Positions 18,690 to 27,646 of a stretch of 33,588 bases of DNA are shown here, in pieces. The stretch is from Rhizobium sp. Q54. Its GTDB lineage: Bacteria > Pseudomonadota > Alphaproteobacteria > Rickettsiales > UBA1997. The stretch lies in assembly GCA_945871805.1 (NCBI GenBank), contig CAMBXE010000018.1, forward strand, positions 1 to 33,588, written 5' to 3'. How positions within the stretch are numbered: the stretch's first letter is position 1; the number at the start of each line of letters is the position of its first letter. Position numbers and translations under genes: made by a program. The notes beneath the pieces were generated by a model. The model was not told where the DNA came from. It did not search any database and saw only the letters and a program-made list of their open reading frames with translations.

Positions 18690-19079
18690 ATGCCCGACGA
18701 AACAAAAATACAAAGTTTTGCCGATAAGTACGCTAGCAAGAAAACAACCTTTACTTCGCAATCCGTACAAACTCAGCAAAAAGAACCCTCCAAAAGTTTT
18801 TCTGAGATGGCTCAGAAAGCTCCTTCTAATCTCAAACAGGTAGATCCTAAAAAGAAAATGCAAGCAGAACTAATTTATCTCGTGAAAGGAATCGATGCTG
18901 GGCGCAATGCTTGGTATTACGTTTTGGTGGAACGTCTAAAGTTACAACTTTTCCTAAAAGCTTTGAATGACGAAATCATTCACCTCGAAAATTACGGAAA
19001 TATTCTCTACTCAGCCTACGGAGAAGAACCTTCCCCTGATATCACAGTGAAGCTAAAAGAAGAATACGGAATCGAATAA
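18690..19079 (+). CDS. Conserved-looking 129-residue protein of unknown function
   Basis: The start is the ATG at 18690 (MPDETKIQSFADKY), 4 bases after the lipoprotein stop; the longer open frame from 18606 overlaps that gene and is unlikely. The first 55 residues are polar and probably disordered (Gln, Ser, Thr and Lys rich). Residues about 60-129 look folded and mostly helical: KKKMQAELIYLVKGIDAGR, AWYYVLVERLKLQLFLKAL, then an acidic end. No signal peptide or membrane segment. It resembles small Rickettsiales-restricted proteins of unknown function, but I cannot name the family. It sits 11 bases before ctpA in the same operon. Confidence 0.72.
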   Translation: MPDETKIQSFADKYASKKTTFTSQSVQTQQKEPSKSFSEMAQKAPSNLKQVDPKKKMQAELIYLVKGIDAGRNAWYYVLVERLKLQLFLKALNDEIIHLENYGNILYSAYGEEPSPDITVKLKEEYGIE

Positions 19080-19090
19080 TTTCTCGTAAA

Positions 19091-20404
19091 TTGAAACTTC
19101 TAAAAATCTCTTCAATCGTTGCCGCATCAGTCTTTGTCGGCTTTCTTTCGGCTTTGTCTTTTTCGCAAATCGAGATCAAGCCAATCAAATTCGATGACAA
19201 GGTTTCAACGAATCAGAAAGAATTTTTAGATGACGTGATTGCGCGAGTTAAAAAAGATTACGTTGAAGAAAAGACAGATCGCCAACTTGCTGAAGCTGCT
19301 GCTGCGGGAATTCTTTCTTCTCTCGACCCGCATTCTTCTTATTTAAACGAAGATTTACTTAAGGAAATGCAGGTGCAGACCAAGGGTGAATTCGGCGGCT
19401 TGGGAATTGAGATTACGATGGAAATGTCGGTGGTAAAAGTGGTTGCGGCGATCGAAGACACGCCAGCATTTAAGGCTGACATTAAATCCGGAGACTACAT
19501 CTCTAAGGTTGACGGCAAAAATGTAATCGGTCTTTCGATGGAAGAGGTGGTAAAAAAATTACGCGGTAAACCAGGAACTAATGTAAAGATCACAATTTTG
19601 CGCAAAGGCGAAAAGGCCGCTCTCGAAAAAACTCTTACTCGTCAGATCATTAGGGTTAAAGCAGTTAAATCAGCGAAGTTCCAAGATGTTATTTACATTA
19701 AAATTAATACCTTCTCCGAGCAAGCATACTCTGGCCTAGTGACCGAGGTGAAAAAATTAAAAACACAAATTGGTGAAAAAAATCTTAAGGGTTTGGTGCT
19801 TGATTTGCGCAATGATCCGGGCGGGCTTTTAGATCAGGCAATTAGAGTTAGTGACGCTTTTTTGAATAATGGCAAACTAATAGTCTCAATCAAAGGTCGT
19901 GATGCTAATTCAAAAGAATATCTCGATGAAGTTGACGAAAATCTTGTGCCGAATTTGCCAGTTGTGGTGCTGATTAACGAAGGTTCGGCCTCGGCTTCTG
20001 AGATTGTTGCTGGTGCATTGCAAGACCACAAACGCGCTGTGATAATGGGCGTTAAATCTTTTGGTAAAGGCTCGGTGCAAACTGTAATTCCTCTTGAAAA
20101 AAATCATGGCGCACTGCGACTAACTACTGCGCTTTACTACACACCAAGCGGCAGATCAATTCAGGCACATGGTATTGAACCAGACATTGAAGTGACTGGA
20201 GCTAAGATCGAAAAATCATTGCCGATTGATCGCGATTCTGAGGCTGATCTCAAAGGTCACATCCAATTACAGCAAGCAATTGAAGGGGCAAAAAAAGAAA
20301 AAATAGGTGACGATAATTTAGACATTTACGGCCAAGATTACCAACTTGCGCGCGCGATTGATCTGGTGCGCGGAGTCAATGTTTACAACTCCCTTAGAAA
20401 ATGA
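19091..20404 (+). CDS. ctpA: Carboxy-terminal processing protease, S41 family
   Basis: A 437-residue periplasmic serine protease with an N-terminal signal/anchor segment (IVAASVFVGFLSALSF). A PDZ domain (about 95-175; GEFGGLGIEI and SGDYISKVDGK) precedes the S41 core: LKGLVLDLRNDPGGLL, then EGSASASEIVAGAL with nucleophile S301 and SFGKGSVQ with catalytic K326. Such proteases trim or degrade exported proteins. The start is a TTG at 19091, the only suitable codon giving the signal segment and lying 11 bases after the upstream stop. Its TGA overlaps the ATG of the SurA-like gene by 4 bases, so protease and chaperone are translationally coupled. Confidence 0.93.
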   Translation: MKLLKISSIVAASVFVGFLSALSFSQIEIKPIKFDDKVSTNQKEFLDDVIARVKKDYVEEKTDRQLAEAAAAGILSSLDPHSSYLNEDLLKEMQVQTKGEFGGLGIEITMEMSVVKVVAAIEDTPAFKADIKSGDYISKVDGKNVIGLSMEEVVKKLRGKPGTNVKITILRKGEKAALEKTLTRQIIRVKAVKSAKFQDVIYIKINTFSEQAYSGLVTEVKKLKTQIGEKNLKGLVLDLRNDPGGLLDQAIRVSDAFLNNGKLIVSIKGRDANSKEYLDEVDENLVPNLPVVVLINEGSASASEIVAGALQDHKRAVIMGVKSFGKGSVQTVIPLEKNHGALRLTTALYYTPSGRSIQAHGIEPDIEVTGAKIEKSLPIDRDSEADLKGHIQLQQAIEGAKKEKIGDDNLDIYGQDYQLARAIDLVRGVNVYNSLRK

Positions 20405-21333
20405 ATTACAAAGCGAAAGGGCTGGCTTTAATCGCGGTTTTTTCCTTCATTTCTTTCCCATCTCTCTCTGCTGAATTTACAGATTTCGTTGTCGCTAAAA
20501 TCAATAACAAAGCCATCGCCAATTCGGAAGCCATCGATCGCTACCGCTTTGTTATTCTAACTGCAAAGTTGAGCGTTAAAGAAGCGGGGGAGCAGAAAAT
20601 TCTTCGTGAACAAATAATCAACAAAATGGTTGATGAAGAGCTGATCAGGCAAGAAGCGAAGAATCTAAAAATCGAAATCACTGAAAAAGAAATAATTGAC
20701 GGCATCGAGCTTGTTGCCTTGCAGCGCAAACAAACTCCAGCGCAATTCAAAGCAATTTTACAGCGGAATAATTTGTCTTTCGAAAATTATTCTAAGCAAG
20801 TCGAGTCGGAAATTTTATGGTCAAAAATAATTGCAGAAACCTTGCGCGCCAAGGTTAGAACTAGCGATGTGGAGGTAAGAGAATTTTTTGAGCAGCACAA
20901 ATTAAACTTGGATGTTAGAAAATTTTTACTCGCTGAAGTTTTAATTTCTCCATCTGAAAATGCCTCCCAGCTAGCAAGTAAATTAGCAATTGAACTTAAG
21001 AGTGGTGCGGATTTCAAAAGTATCGTGAAGCAATTTTCTTCGAGTGTAATTGGTGGGGAAAATGGCGAAATAGGCTGGGTAGCACAAACCGATCTCGATC
21101 CAAAAATTTATGCCGCGATTTCAAAATTAGGGAAGGGGGATTATTCAGATTCCTTGGAGTTAGCAGATGGTTACCACATCTTCAAATTACTCGATAGCAG
21201 AGTTGAAACCAAGATTCCCGATCAAGATTTAAACGCCGCAAAAGGCATAATTTTTAATCGCAAATTACAGAGTTTGGCCAAGGGATATTTGATGGATTTG
21301 CGCAAGCGGGCGTTTGTGGAGATTAAGAGCTAA
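20401..21333 (+). CDS. SurA-like periplasmic chaperone / parvulin peptidyl-prolyl isomerase
   Basis: A 310-residue exported protein with a signal peptide (cleavage near SLSA|EF, residue 24). The N-terminal part matches SurA (VVAKINNKAIANSEAIDRY, then helices). Residues about 175-275 form a single parvulin domain: FLLAEVLISPSE, KSGADFKSIVKQFSSS, GGENGEIGWVAQTDL, LADGYHIFKLLD. Such proteins assist folding of outer-membrane proteins. It is shorter than E. coli SurA (428) and has one isomerase domain instead of two, which is common in alphaproteobacteria. It is the last gene of the lipoprotein-ctpA operon; a short hairpin with T-run follows at 21402-21422. Confidence 0.88.
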   Translation: MNYKAKGLALIAVFSFISFPSLSAEFTDFVVAKINNKAIANSEAIDRYRFVILTAKLSVKEAGEQKILREQIINKMVDEELIRQEAKNLKIEITEKEIIDGIELVALQRKQTPAQFKAILQRNNLSFENYSKQVESEILWSKIIAETLRAKVRTSDVEVREFFEQHKLNLDVRKFLLAEVLISPSENASQLASKLAIELKSGADFKSIVKQFSSSVIGGENGEIGWVAQTDLDPKIYAAISKLGKGDYSDSLELADGYHIFKLLDSRVETKIPDQDLNAAKGIIFNRKLQSLAKGYLMDLRKRAFVEIKS

Positions 21334-21401
21334 CCAGTTCAAAGCCCGCCGGTCATGCTTGGTTAAGACCTCTAAAATCTTATTCGTGAGATCTCGACTT
21401 A

Positions 21402-21422
21402 ACTCGATCGGCGAGTGTTTTT
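21402..21422 (+). terminator. Candidate terminator after the ctpA operon
   Basis: ACTCG (21402-21406) pairs with CGAGT (21412-21416) around a five-base loop, followed by GTTTTT. The stem is short. It lies in the 133-base gap between the convergent SurA-like gene and ileS; nothing else was recognised in that gap. Confidence 0.4.
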
Positions 21423-21466
21423 AAAGTTTGTCGATGCGAAGAGCTAAGCAAATTAGCAATTCAGAA

Positions 21467-24055
21467 TTAATGACTTAGCGATCTCCACACAAACTCACTA
21501 GTAAACGGAAGCAATGGCGCCGAGGCTTCACACATCGTAAGCAAAATCGTGTAAAGCACGTCGTAAGCATCTTGCTTGTCTTTATCAACGCTATCTCCCT
21601 CGGTTCCCTTCCAAAAACGCTGACGATTTCTGCGGATGTACCAATTATTTAGGGCTTCAAAAAATTGATTAAATTCGTCGCAAGCGATCACGGTGTCGTA
21701 GCTGCTCATCGCCGCGTCAATCTTAGAAACTGCCGATTTTAACTTTGCCAAAGCGTAACGATCTAAAATATTTTCGAAATCTCTGCCAACAATAATTCTC
21801 TTCGCCTTCACCCCATCTGCATTGGCGTAAAGACAGAAAAAATTAAACGCGTTAATCAAAGGCTTGATCGACAAGCGCAAAGTATCGCGAATCGCTTTGC
21901 CGTCTTTGTCGATGCGTAATTCTTGGCCGCGCATGACGGGTTGCGAAATCATGTAGAAACGCATGGCATCTGATCCTTGGGTCGAAAAAATTTCCAAAGG
22001 ATCGGCGTAATTTTTCAAACGCTTAGAAAGTTTTTGTGATTTTTCGTCCAAAATTGTGCCGTGACAAATCACGTTTTTAAATGGTGCGCGATCGAAAAGT
22101 GCGGTCGACAAAACCATCAAAGTGTAAAACCAGCCACGAGTTTGCGCGACATATTCCGTGATAAAATCGGCCGGAAAATTTTCTTCAAAACGCTCTTTAT
22201 TTTCGAACGGATAATGCATTTGCGCATAAGGCATTGAACCAGATTCAAACCAACAATCTAAAACATCGGTGACGCGTTTAAATGTTTCGCCATTTTCTTC
22301 GAAAACGATTTCGTCGATGTAAGGGCGATGCAAGTTATCTACTTTTCTGCCGGCAACTTTTTCAAGTTCCGCAACCGATCCAAAGACTTTTATTTTGCCT
22401 GATTCGCTTTTCCAAACTGGCACCGGACAGCCCCAGAAGCGGTTGCGCGTGATTGACCAATCGCGAGCGCCTTCAAGCCATTTGCCGAATTGCCCGTCTT
22501 TGATGTGGTTAGGAATCCAGTTGATGCCTTGGTTGAGCTCGACCATTCGGTCTTTAATGTCGGTAACTTTTACGTACCAGGAAGACACGGCGCGGTAGAT
22601 TAGTGGAGTATCAGTGCGCCAGCAATGCGGGTAGTTGTGAAGATATTGATCGGTTTTAATCCAAGCGCCGGTTTCTTTTAAATACTTAATGACGTCGTCA
22701 TTGGTGTCGAAAACTTGACGACCTTTTAGCGAGAGAGATGGTAGGTCGAAAATTTCTGAATTGAATTTCCCTGCTTCATCAACTGGGCAAAGAGTCGGAA
22801 TTCCATTAGCTTTACAAAGAAGTTGATCGTCTTCGCCGAAACCCGGAGCCATGTGAACAATTCCAGTTCCTTCTTCGGTTGTAACGAAATCGCCGTGAAG
22901 AACTGTGAAAGCTTTTTGGTTATTTTGGATTTTTTCGTGATTGGTTAAATATGGAAAAAGCGGTTTGTATTTCAGGCCGATTAAATTTTGTCCAAGAATC
23001 GTAAAACTAGCATCAACAACATCCTTATCAGGATTAGCAAACTTACTTTTTATTCCGTCAATTTCGTAAAGGTTCGCTGCAATAAAAATTTTATTATTTT
23101 TTATCCCAACTTGGTAAGAAATATTCGAGTTAACAGCTAGTCCTAAATTTGATGGAAGTGTCCAAGGAGTAGTTGTCCAAGCTAATAAATAAATTCCTTC
23201 GATTTTTTTGGAATCGTCACCAGGTAAAGCGATTTTCTTAAAAGATTCTATTCTTTTTGAGAAATCGCAATTGGCATCAAGTGTTGTTTGGTCGATTTCA
23301 AACGCCACCGTCACCGCCTTACTAGCCTTCTGCCTGTAAGAATTATCCATTCTTGTCTCGAAGTTCGACAAAGGAGTTTGACAAGCCCAAGAATAAGGCA
23401 CGACACGAAAATCTTCGTAAAGTAAACCTTTCTCATGCAGCTGTTTGAAAGCCCAGATCACCGATTCCATGTAATTCACATCCATCGTTTTGTAGCTGTT
23501 TTTGAAATCTACAAAACGCCCCTGACGCGTTACGTAATTTTCCCAATCATCGGCGTAGCGCATCACCGATTTGCGGCAGGCATTGTTAAATTTTTCGATT
23601 CCATATTCTTGAATCGCGATTTGGCCCGAGATTTGGCGACCTTCTAGTGCAGTTAATTCTTTTTCAGTTTCCATTTCAACCGGCAATCCGTGCGTGTCCC
23701 AACCAAATTTACGCTCAACTTTTTTGCCTTTCATGGTTTGGTAACGCGCGACTAAATCCTTAATGAAGCCAGTTAAAAGATGTCCGTAGTGGGGAAGGCC
23801 GTTGGCAAAAGGAGGGCCATCGTAGAAAACGAATTCGGATTTTTCTTCTTTAGGATGGCGGCAATTTGCGTGATTCTTTAAAGCGCATGACTCTAAGACT
23901 GGAGAGACATGATCTTCATCTACACCTTCAGAAAAATTTCTAATTTCTACGGATTTTTCGAAGATTTTTTGCTCTTGCCAAAAATGCAGGATTTCTTCCT
24001 CCATCTTAGCGAAATCAAGGTTTTGATTCGCTTCGGGGTAATATTTTTGTTTCAT
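21467..24055 (-). CDS. ileS: Isoleucyl-tRNA synthetase, archaeal/eukaryotic-like type, short C-terminus
   Basis: An 862-residue class I synthetase charging tRNA-Ile. Motifs: FVFYDGPPFANGLPHYGH with the HIGH-type sequence HYGH (89-92), the editing-domain region between, WSITRNRFWGCPVPVW, FITEYVAQTRGWFY and the KMSKS-type loop KLSKR (675-679). The anticodon-binding domain includes FNQFFEALNNWYIRRNRQRFW. Wording is close to Rickettsia IleS, the type linked elsewhere to natural mupirocin resistance. Two oddities: the protein stops right after LLPFTSEFVWRSLSH, whereas relatives of this type continue for roughly 170-200 residues; and residues about 42-73 (with LESCALKNHANCRHPKEE) look like an insert before the FVFYDGPP block. 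The start, MKQKYYPEANQNLDFAKMEE, is typical. Confidence 0.95.
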   Translation of the reverse strand: MKQKYYPEANQNLDFAKMEEEILHFWQEQKIFEKSVEIRNFSEGVDEDHVSPVLESCALKNHANCRHPKEEKSEFVFYDGPPFANGLPHYGHLLTGFIKDLVARYQTMKGKKVERKFGWDTHGLPVEMETEKELTALEGRQISGQIAIQEYGIEKFNNACRKSVMRYADDWENYVTRQGRFVDFKNSYKTMDVNYMESVIWAFKQLHEKGLLYEDFRVVPYSWACQTPLSNFETRMDNSYRQKASKAVTVAFEIDQTTLDANCDFSKRIESFKKIALPGDDSKKIEGIYLLAWTTTPWTLPSNLGLAVNSNISYQVGIKNNKIFIAANLYEIDGIKSKFANPDKDVVDASFTILGQNLIGLKYKPLFPYLTNHEKIQNNQKAFTVLHGDFVTTEEGTGIVHMAPGFGEDDQLLCKANGIPTLCPVDEAGKFNSEIFDLPSLSLKGRQVFDTNDDVIKYLKETGAWIKTDQYLHNYPHCWRTDTPLIYRAVSSWYVKVTDIKDRMVELNQGINWIPNHIKDGQFGKWLEGARDWSITRNRFWGCPVPVWKSESGKIKVFGSVAELEKVAGRKVDNLHRPYIDEIVFEENGETFKRVTDVLDCWFESGSMPYAQMHYPFENKERFEENFPADFITEYVAQTRGWFYTLMVLSTALFDRAPFKNVICHGTILDEKSQKLSKRLKNYADPLEIFSTQGSDAMRFYMISQPVMRGQELRIDKDGKAIRDTLRLSIKPLINAFNFFCLYANADGVKAKRIIVGRDFENILDRYALAKLKSAVSKIDAAMSSYDTVIACDEFNQFFEALNNWYIRRNRQRFWKGTEGDSVDKDKQDAYDVLYTILLTMCEASAPLLPFTSEFVWRSLSH

Positions 24056-24070
24056 TTTTATTTGGGGAAA

Positions 24071-24099
24071 TTGACTTACAGCTAGGGCTGGATTACAAC
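24071..24099 (+). promoter_or_regulatory. Putative sigma70-type promoter of hom
   Basis: TTGACT (24071-24076), a 17-base spacer, then TACAAC (24094-24099), giving an expected start near 24106 and a leader of about 35 bases before hom. It lies in the 85-base gap between the divergent ileS and hom genes. Confidence 0.5.
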
Positions 24100-24140
24100 G
24101 CGCGCCTCACAATTTTGCTACTTTTTTTACGAAATCCCTA

Positions 24141-25397
24141 ATGAAAAAAATAAGAATTGGTCTCGCCGGACTTGGCGTTGTTGGCCGCGGTATTTACGAA
24201 ATTCTCCAAAAAGATTCTAAACTATTAACGCTACGAACTCAGGCAGAGCTTGAGATTGTCGCGGTTTCTGCGCGCACAAAAAAAGATTTTCTTGATCCGA
24301 AAATTAAGTTTTATGCCAACATAATTGATCTGGCTAATGACCCAGAAATTGATGTAATTGTTGAAGTGATTGGTGGCGATGGAATCGCCAAAGATCTGAT
24401 CGAAACAGCAATCAAGAATGGTAAAAAAATCGTCACTGCCAACAAGGCTTTGCTCGCAGAACATGGATTTGAATTAGCAAAATTAGTCGAAAAATATCAA
24501 AGCCACATCGGCTTCGAAGCCTCGGTAGCAGGGGCTACTCCAGCGATTAAAACTGCAAAAGAAAATCTCGCCGGAAATCAAATCAAAGAAATTCACGCTA
24601 TTTTAAACGGCACTTCAAATTTCATTTTGACCAAGATGAAAGAAGAGAATTTGGATTTCGCCGTCGCACTAAAACAGGCGCAAGATTTGGGTTACGCTGA
24701 GACCGATCCTTCCTCTGATATCAAGGGCGTAGACACTGCGCACAAAATTGTTTTGCTAGCTGCGATCGCCTCTGGAACTAAGCCAAATTTTGCCCAAACT
24801 TACGTCGAAGGCATCGACGAAATTTCAATCGATGACATCAAACTTGCCGACGAATTCGGCTACAAAATAAAACTACTCGCAACCTTCAAGCCAGGCCAGC
24901 AAGCAGTTTATCCAGCCTTGATTAAAAAATCTGAACAGGTCGCACAAGTTGACGGCGCCTTCAATGCGATCTTATTTAATGCTTCAAATGCCGGTTTAAG
25001 TTTGATCATCGGAGCAGGTGCGGGAAGCATTCCTACAGCTTCGGCGATTGTTGCAGATTTGGTTGATGTTGCGCGCGGCAATCAAACATTTTTATTCGGA
25101 GTAAAGAGCGATGACCTGCATGAAGCCACTATTGAAAACATCTCACAACGTGTTGGAAAATATTTTTTACGCTTATTCATCGAGAAAAATTCAGGCGAAG
25201 AAAAGCCGGCAGAGAAAATTTTTGACGAGAAAATAAAAATAGAGCAGGCGGCATTTTTTGATCGCGGCGATGAAATTTTATGTGGATTTTTAACCGGCGA
25301 ACAAAAAGAAAGTGAGCTAAGCGAAGCCTTGATAAATCTCGATCCAGCATTGGTTAAATCAGCAAAATTTATTCGAGTTGAAACAACTAATTTTTAG
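24141..25397 (+). CDS. hom: Homoserine dehydrogenase
   Basis: A 418-residue enzyme reducing aspartate semialdehyde (product of Asd, at 5417) to homoserine for threonine and methionine. Motifs: IGLAGLGVVGRGI (N-terminal Rossmann), KKIVTANKALLAEHG, FEASVAGATPAIKT, LNGTSNFILTKM and AETDPSSDIKGVDTAHK, the substrate/catalytic signature. The last ~85 residues (VGKYFLRLFIE...) look like an ACT domain, which in many bacteria allows feedback inhibition by threonine. Length is normal. It starts from the ATG at 24141, with a good promoter candidate 40-70 bases upstream. A palindromic repeat separates it from glyS. Confidence 0.96.
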   Translation: MKKIRIGLAGLGVVGRGIYEILQKDSKLLTLRTQAELEIVAVSARTKKDFLDPKIKFYANIIDLANDPEIDVIVEVIGGDGIAKDLIETAIKNGKKIVTANKALLAEHGFELAKLVEKYQSHIGFEASVAGATPAIKTAKENLAGNQIKEIHAILNGTSNFILTKMKEENLDFAVALKQAQDLGYAETDPSSDIKGVDTAHKIVLLAAIASGTKPNFAQTYVEGIDEISIDDIKLADEFGYKIKLLATFKPGQQAVYPALIKKSEQVAQVDGAFNAILFNASNAGLSLIIGAGAGSIPTASAIVADLVDVARGNQTFLFGVKSDDLHEATIENISQRVGKYFLRLFIEKNSGEEKPAEKIFDEKIKIEQAAFFDRGDEILCGFLTGEQKESELSEALINLDPALVKSAKFIRVETTNF

Positions 25398-25414
25398 GTA
25401 ATCACAAATTTCAT

Positions 25415-25499
25415 CTTCCTGGATCCCCGCCTTCGCGGGGATGACAAAATAAAGTACGTACTCGTAACGTCATCCCCGCGAAGGCAGGGATCCAGGAAG
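25415..25499. repeat. Palindromic repeat, GTCATCCCC...GGGGATCCAG class
   Basis: Arms 25415-25445 and 25469-25499 (31 bases each) are inverted copies with one mismatch; each arm contains its own small hairpin (CCCCGC-CTTC-GCGGGG). It lies between hom and glyS and is a second copy of the class found at 16086-16170. Confidence 0.93.
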
Positions 25500-25517
25500 G
25501 ATTTTAACTACATAACT

Positions 25518-27644
25518 ATGTCTGATTTTATTTTTGAAATTTTTAGCGAAGAAATTCCTGCCAAAATGCAGAAGGCGGCGGCAGAAAATTTCGTCAAAAT
25601 TGCCAGCGAAATTTTTACTAAAAATAATCTGAAATTCGATTCAACTCAGGTTAAATCTTTTGTTACTCCGCATCGTTTAACGCTTTTTGTAAACAGCCTT
25701 GAATCAGCGCAATTGATTCCTGCAGTCAGGCGTATCGGTCCAAAAGTTGATGCTGATAAAAAAGCAATCGCCGGATTTTTGAAGTCAGTTGGCTTAGAAA
25801 ACGAATCACAACTTGAGCAAGTTGAGAATAATGGCGCACTGTGCTTTCTCTTTGCTGGAAAGACCGCAGAGATCAAGACCGCCGAAATAATTAAAAATTC
25901 TTTGCCGCAAATTGCGCAAAAAATGATTAGTGCTTGGCCAAAATTAATGCGCTGGGACGACACTGGCATTAAGTGGATCAGGCCAATCAGAAACATTTTA
26001 TGCTTGTTCGATCAAGAAATAATCGATTTTGAATTTGCGGGAATCAAGGCGAGTAACTTTTCTGGATCCATTAAAATCAAGGCCGCACAGGATTACGAAA
26101 AAACTCTCGCAGAAAATTTTATCCTCGTTGATCAAAGCGCGCGGAAGAAGAAAATTTTAGAGCAGGTCGCAAAAATTACTGCCGAAATCAACCTAACAAC
26201 AATCGACGATCCTGAAAAATCTCCGCTTTTTGACGAGGTTACTGGGCTTTGCGAATGGCCGGTAATATTGGTTGGATCGATTGATGAAAAATTTTTAAAT
26301 TTACCTGACGAGGCATTAATTTTAACCTTGCGCAGTAATCAAAAATATTTCTGTCTTAACGATGCGACGGGAAATTTAGCGACGAAATTTATCTTCATTG
26401 CTAATGGCCTGGGTGATGCAGAAAAAATTATTCGCGACAATGAAAAATTGGTTCGCGCACGCTTGGCCGATGTTGAATTTTTTATTCACGAAGATCTGAA
26501 GAGGCCTTTAATTTCAAGGCTTCATGAGCTTAAAAAAATAGTCTTCCATCAAAAATTAGGTTCAATTTTTGATCGCGTTCATCGCTTAAAAAGCCTAACA
26601 AAATTTCTTACAGTTTTTGTACCAAATTCTGATTTAAATTTTTCTGAAAAAGCTGCGGATTTATGCAAGGCTGACTTAACTACAAAAGCAGTGGCTGAGA
26701 TGCCTGAGCTGCAAGGTAAGATCGGTAGTTTTTACGCGCTAAAACAAGGCGAAGAGAAGAAGACAATCGCGGCGATTTACGAACACTACTTGCCACTTGG
26801 TCCAAATTCTGAATTGCCCAAAACACCTCTCGGCATTGCGCTTTCAATCTCAGATAAAATTGATTTGATTGTTGGGTTCTTCTTGGCCGCTGAAAAGCCC
26901 ACAAGCTCACGCGACCCATACGGCTTAAGACGCGCCGTTCTAGGTATCATCAGAATTAGCTACACTCACAATATCGCTTTTCCAATTCGGATTTTGGTTG
27001 AAAAATCTTTCACTTTTTATCCACCTAAATTGACAAAAAATCTTTTAGAGGAGGGTGAAGAAAATTTCTACGCCAAGAAGAAAAAGTTAATCGAAGAGGT
27101 AATAATTTTTATCGTCGAAAGACTAAAAGTTCACCTCAAAGAAAATAAAAAACTGAGTGCTGATGTGGTTAATACTGTAATTGATCAATATCTCTCAGAC
27201 CTTGATGCGCATAAGTCCGTCGATATTCTCTATCTCGCTAAAAAAATAAAATTCCTAGACGAAATTCTAAAAGATGAGAAGTATAAAAACCTGATCGCGC
27301 TCTATAAAAGATCAGTGAATATTTTGGCGATCGAAGAAAAAAAAGATGGCAAGAGCTACAAGGGTAAGCCTTCACGCTTAGCCCTTAAAACAAAATATGA
27401 ACGCGTACTTTATCGTCGCGTCAAACAAATTTCTGCTGATTTTCGTAAACTAGTGACCAAAGGTGAGTTTGTTCTGGCCTTTCAATTGTTGGATATTTTG
27501 GAATTACCACTCACGCATTTCTTCTCTCACGTGATGGTTAATGATGAGAATAAAGATCTGCGAGAGAATAGACTGCTGCTGCTTTCGCGCATTCGCTCAC
27601 TGTTTGACGAGATGGGTGATTTGTCGAAGATTGAGATTGGTTGA
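25518..27644 (+). CDS. glyS: Glycyl-tRNA synthetase beta subunit
   Basis: A 708-residue beta subunit of the two-subunit bacterial glycyl-tRNA synthetase, which with GlyQ charges tRNA-Gly. The start DFIFEIFSEEIPAKMQ is the family opening ('EIgtEElPa'); other family blocks are TPHRLTLFV, RRIGPKVDADKKAIAGFLKS, MRWDDTGIKWIRPIRNILCL, LRSNQKYFCLND, ARLADVEFFIHEDLK, KADLTTKAVAEMPELQG and SSRDPYGLRRAVLGIIRI. The C-terminal anticodon-binding part runs to the end. Length is normal. The alpha-subunit gene usually lies just upstream but is absent here; hom and a palindromic repeat occupy that place. The 3' end is 2 bases from the convergent gene at 27647. Confidence 0.97.
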   Translation: MSDFIFEIFSEEIPAKMQKAAAENFVKIASEIFTKNNLKFDSTQVKSFVTPHRLTLFVNSLESAQLIPAVRRIGPKVDADKKAIAGFLKSVGLENESQLEQVENNGALCFLFAGKTAEIKTAEIIKNSLPQIAQKMISAWPKLMRWDDTGIKWIRPIRNILCLFDQEIIDFEFAGIKASNFSGSIKIKAAQDYEKTLAENFILVDQSARKKKILEQVAKITAEINLTTIDDPEKSPLFDEVTGLCEWPVILVGSIDEKFLNLPDEALILTLRSNQKYFCLNDATGNLATKFIFIANGLGDAEKIIRDNEKLVRARLADVEFFIHEDLKRPLISRLHELKKIVFHQKLGSIFDRVHRLKSLTKFLTVFVPNSDLNFSEKAADLCKADLTTKAVAEMPELQGKIGSFYALKQGEEKKTIAAIYEHYLPLGPNSELPKTPLGIALSISDKIDLIVGFFLAAEKPTSSRDPYGLRRAVLGIIRISYTHNIAFPIRILVEKSFTFYPPKLTKNLLEEGEENFYAKKKKLIEEVIIFIVERLKVHLKENKKLSADVVNTVIDQYLSDLDAHKSVDILYLAKKIKFLDEILKDEKYKNLIALYKRSVNILAIEEKKDGKSYKGKPSRLALKTKYERVLYRRVKQISADFRKLVTKGEFVLAFQLLDILELPLTHFFSHVMVNDENKDLRENRLLLLSRIRSLFDEMGDLSKIEIG

Positions 27645-27646
27645 CT

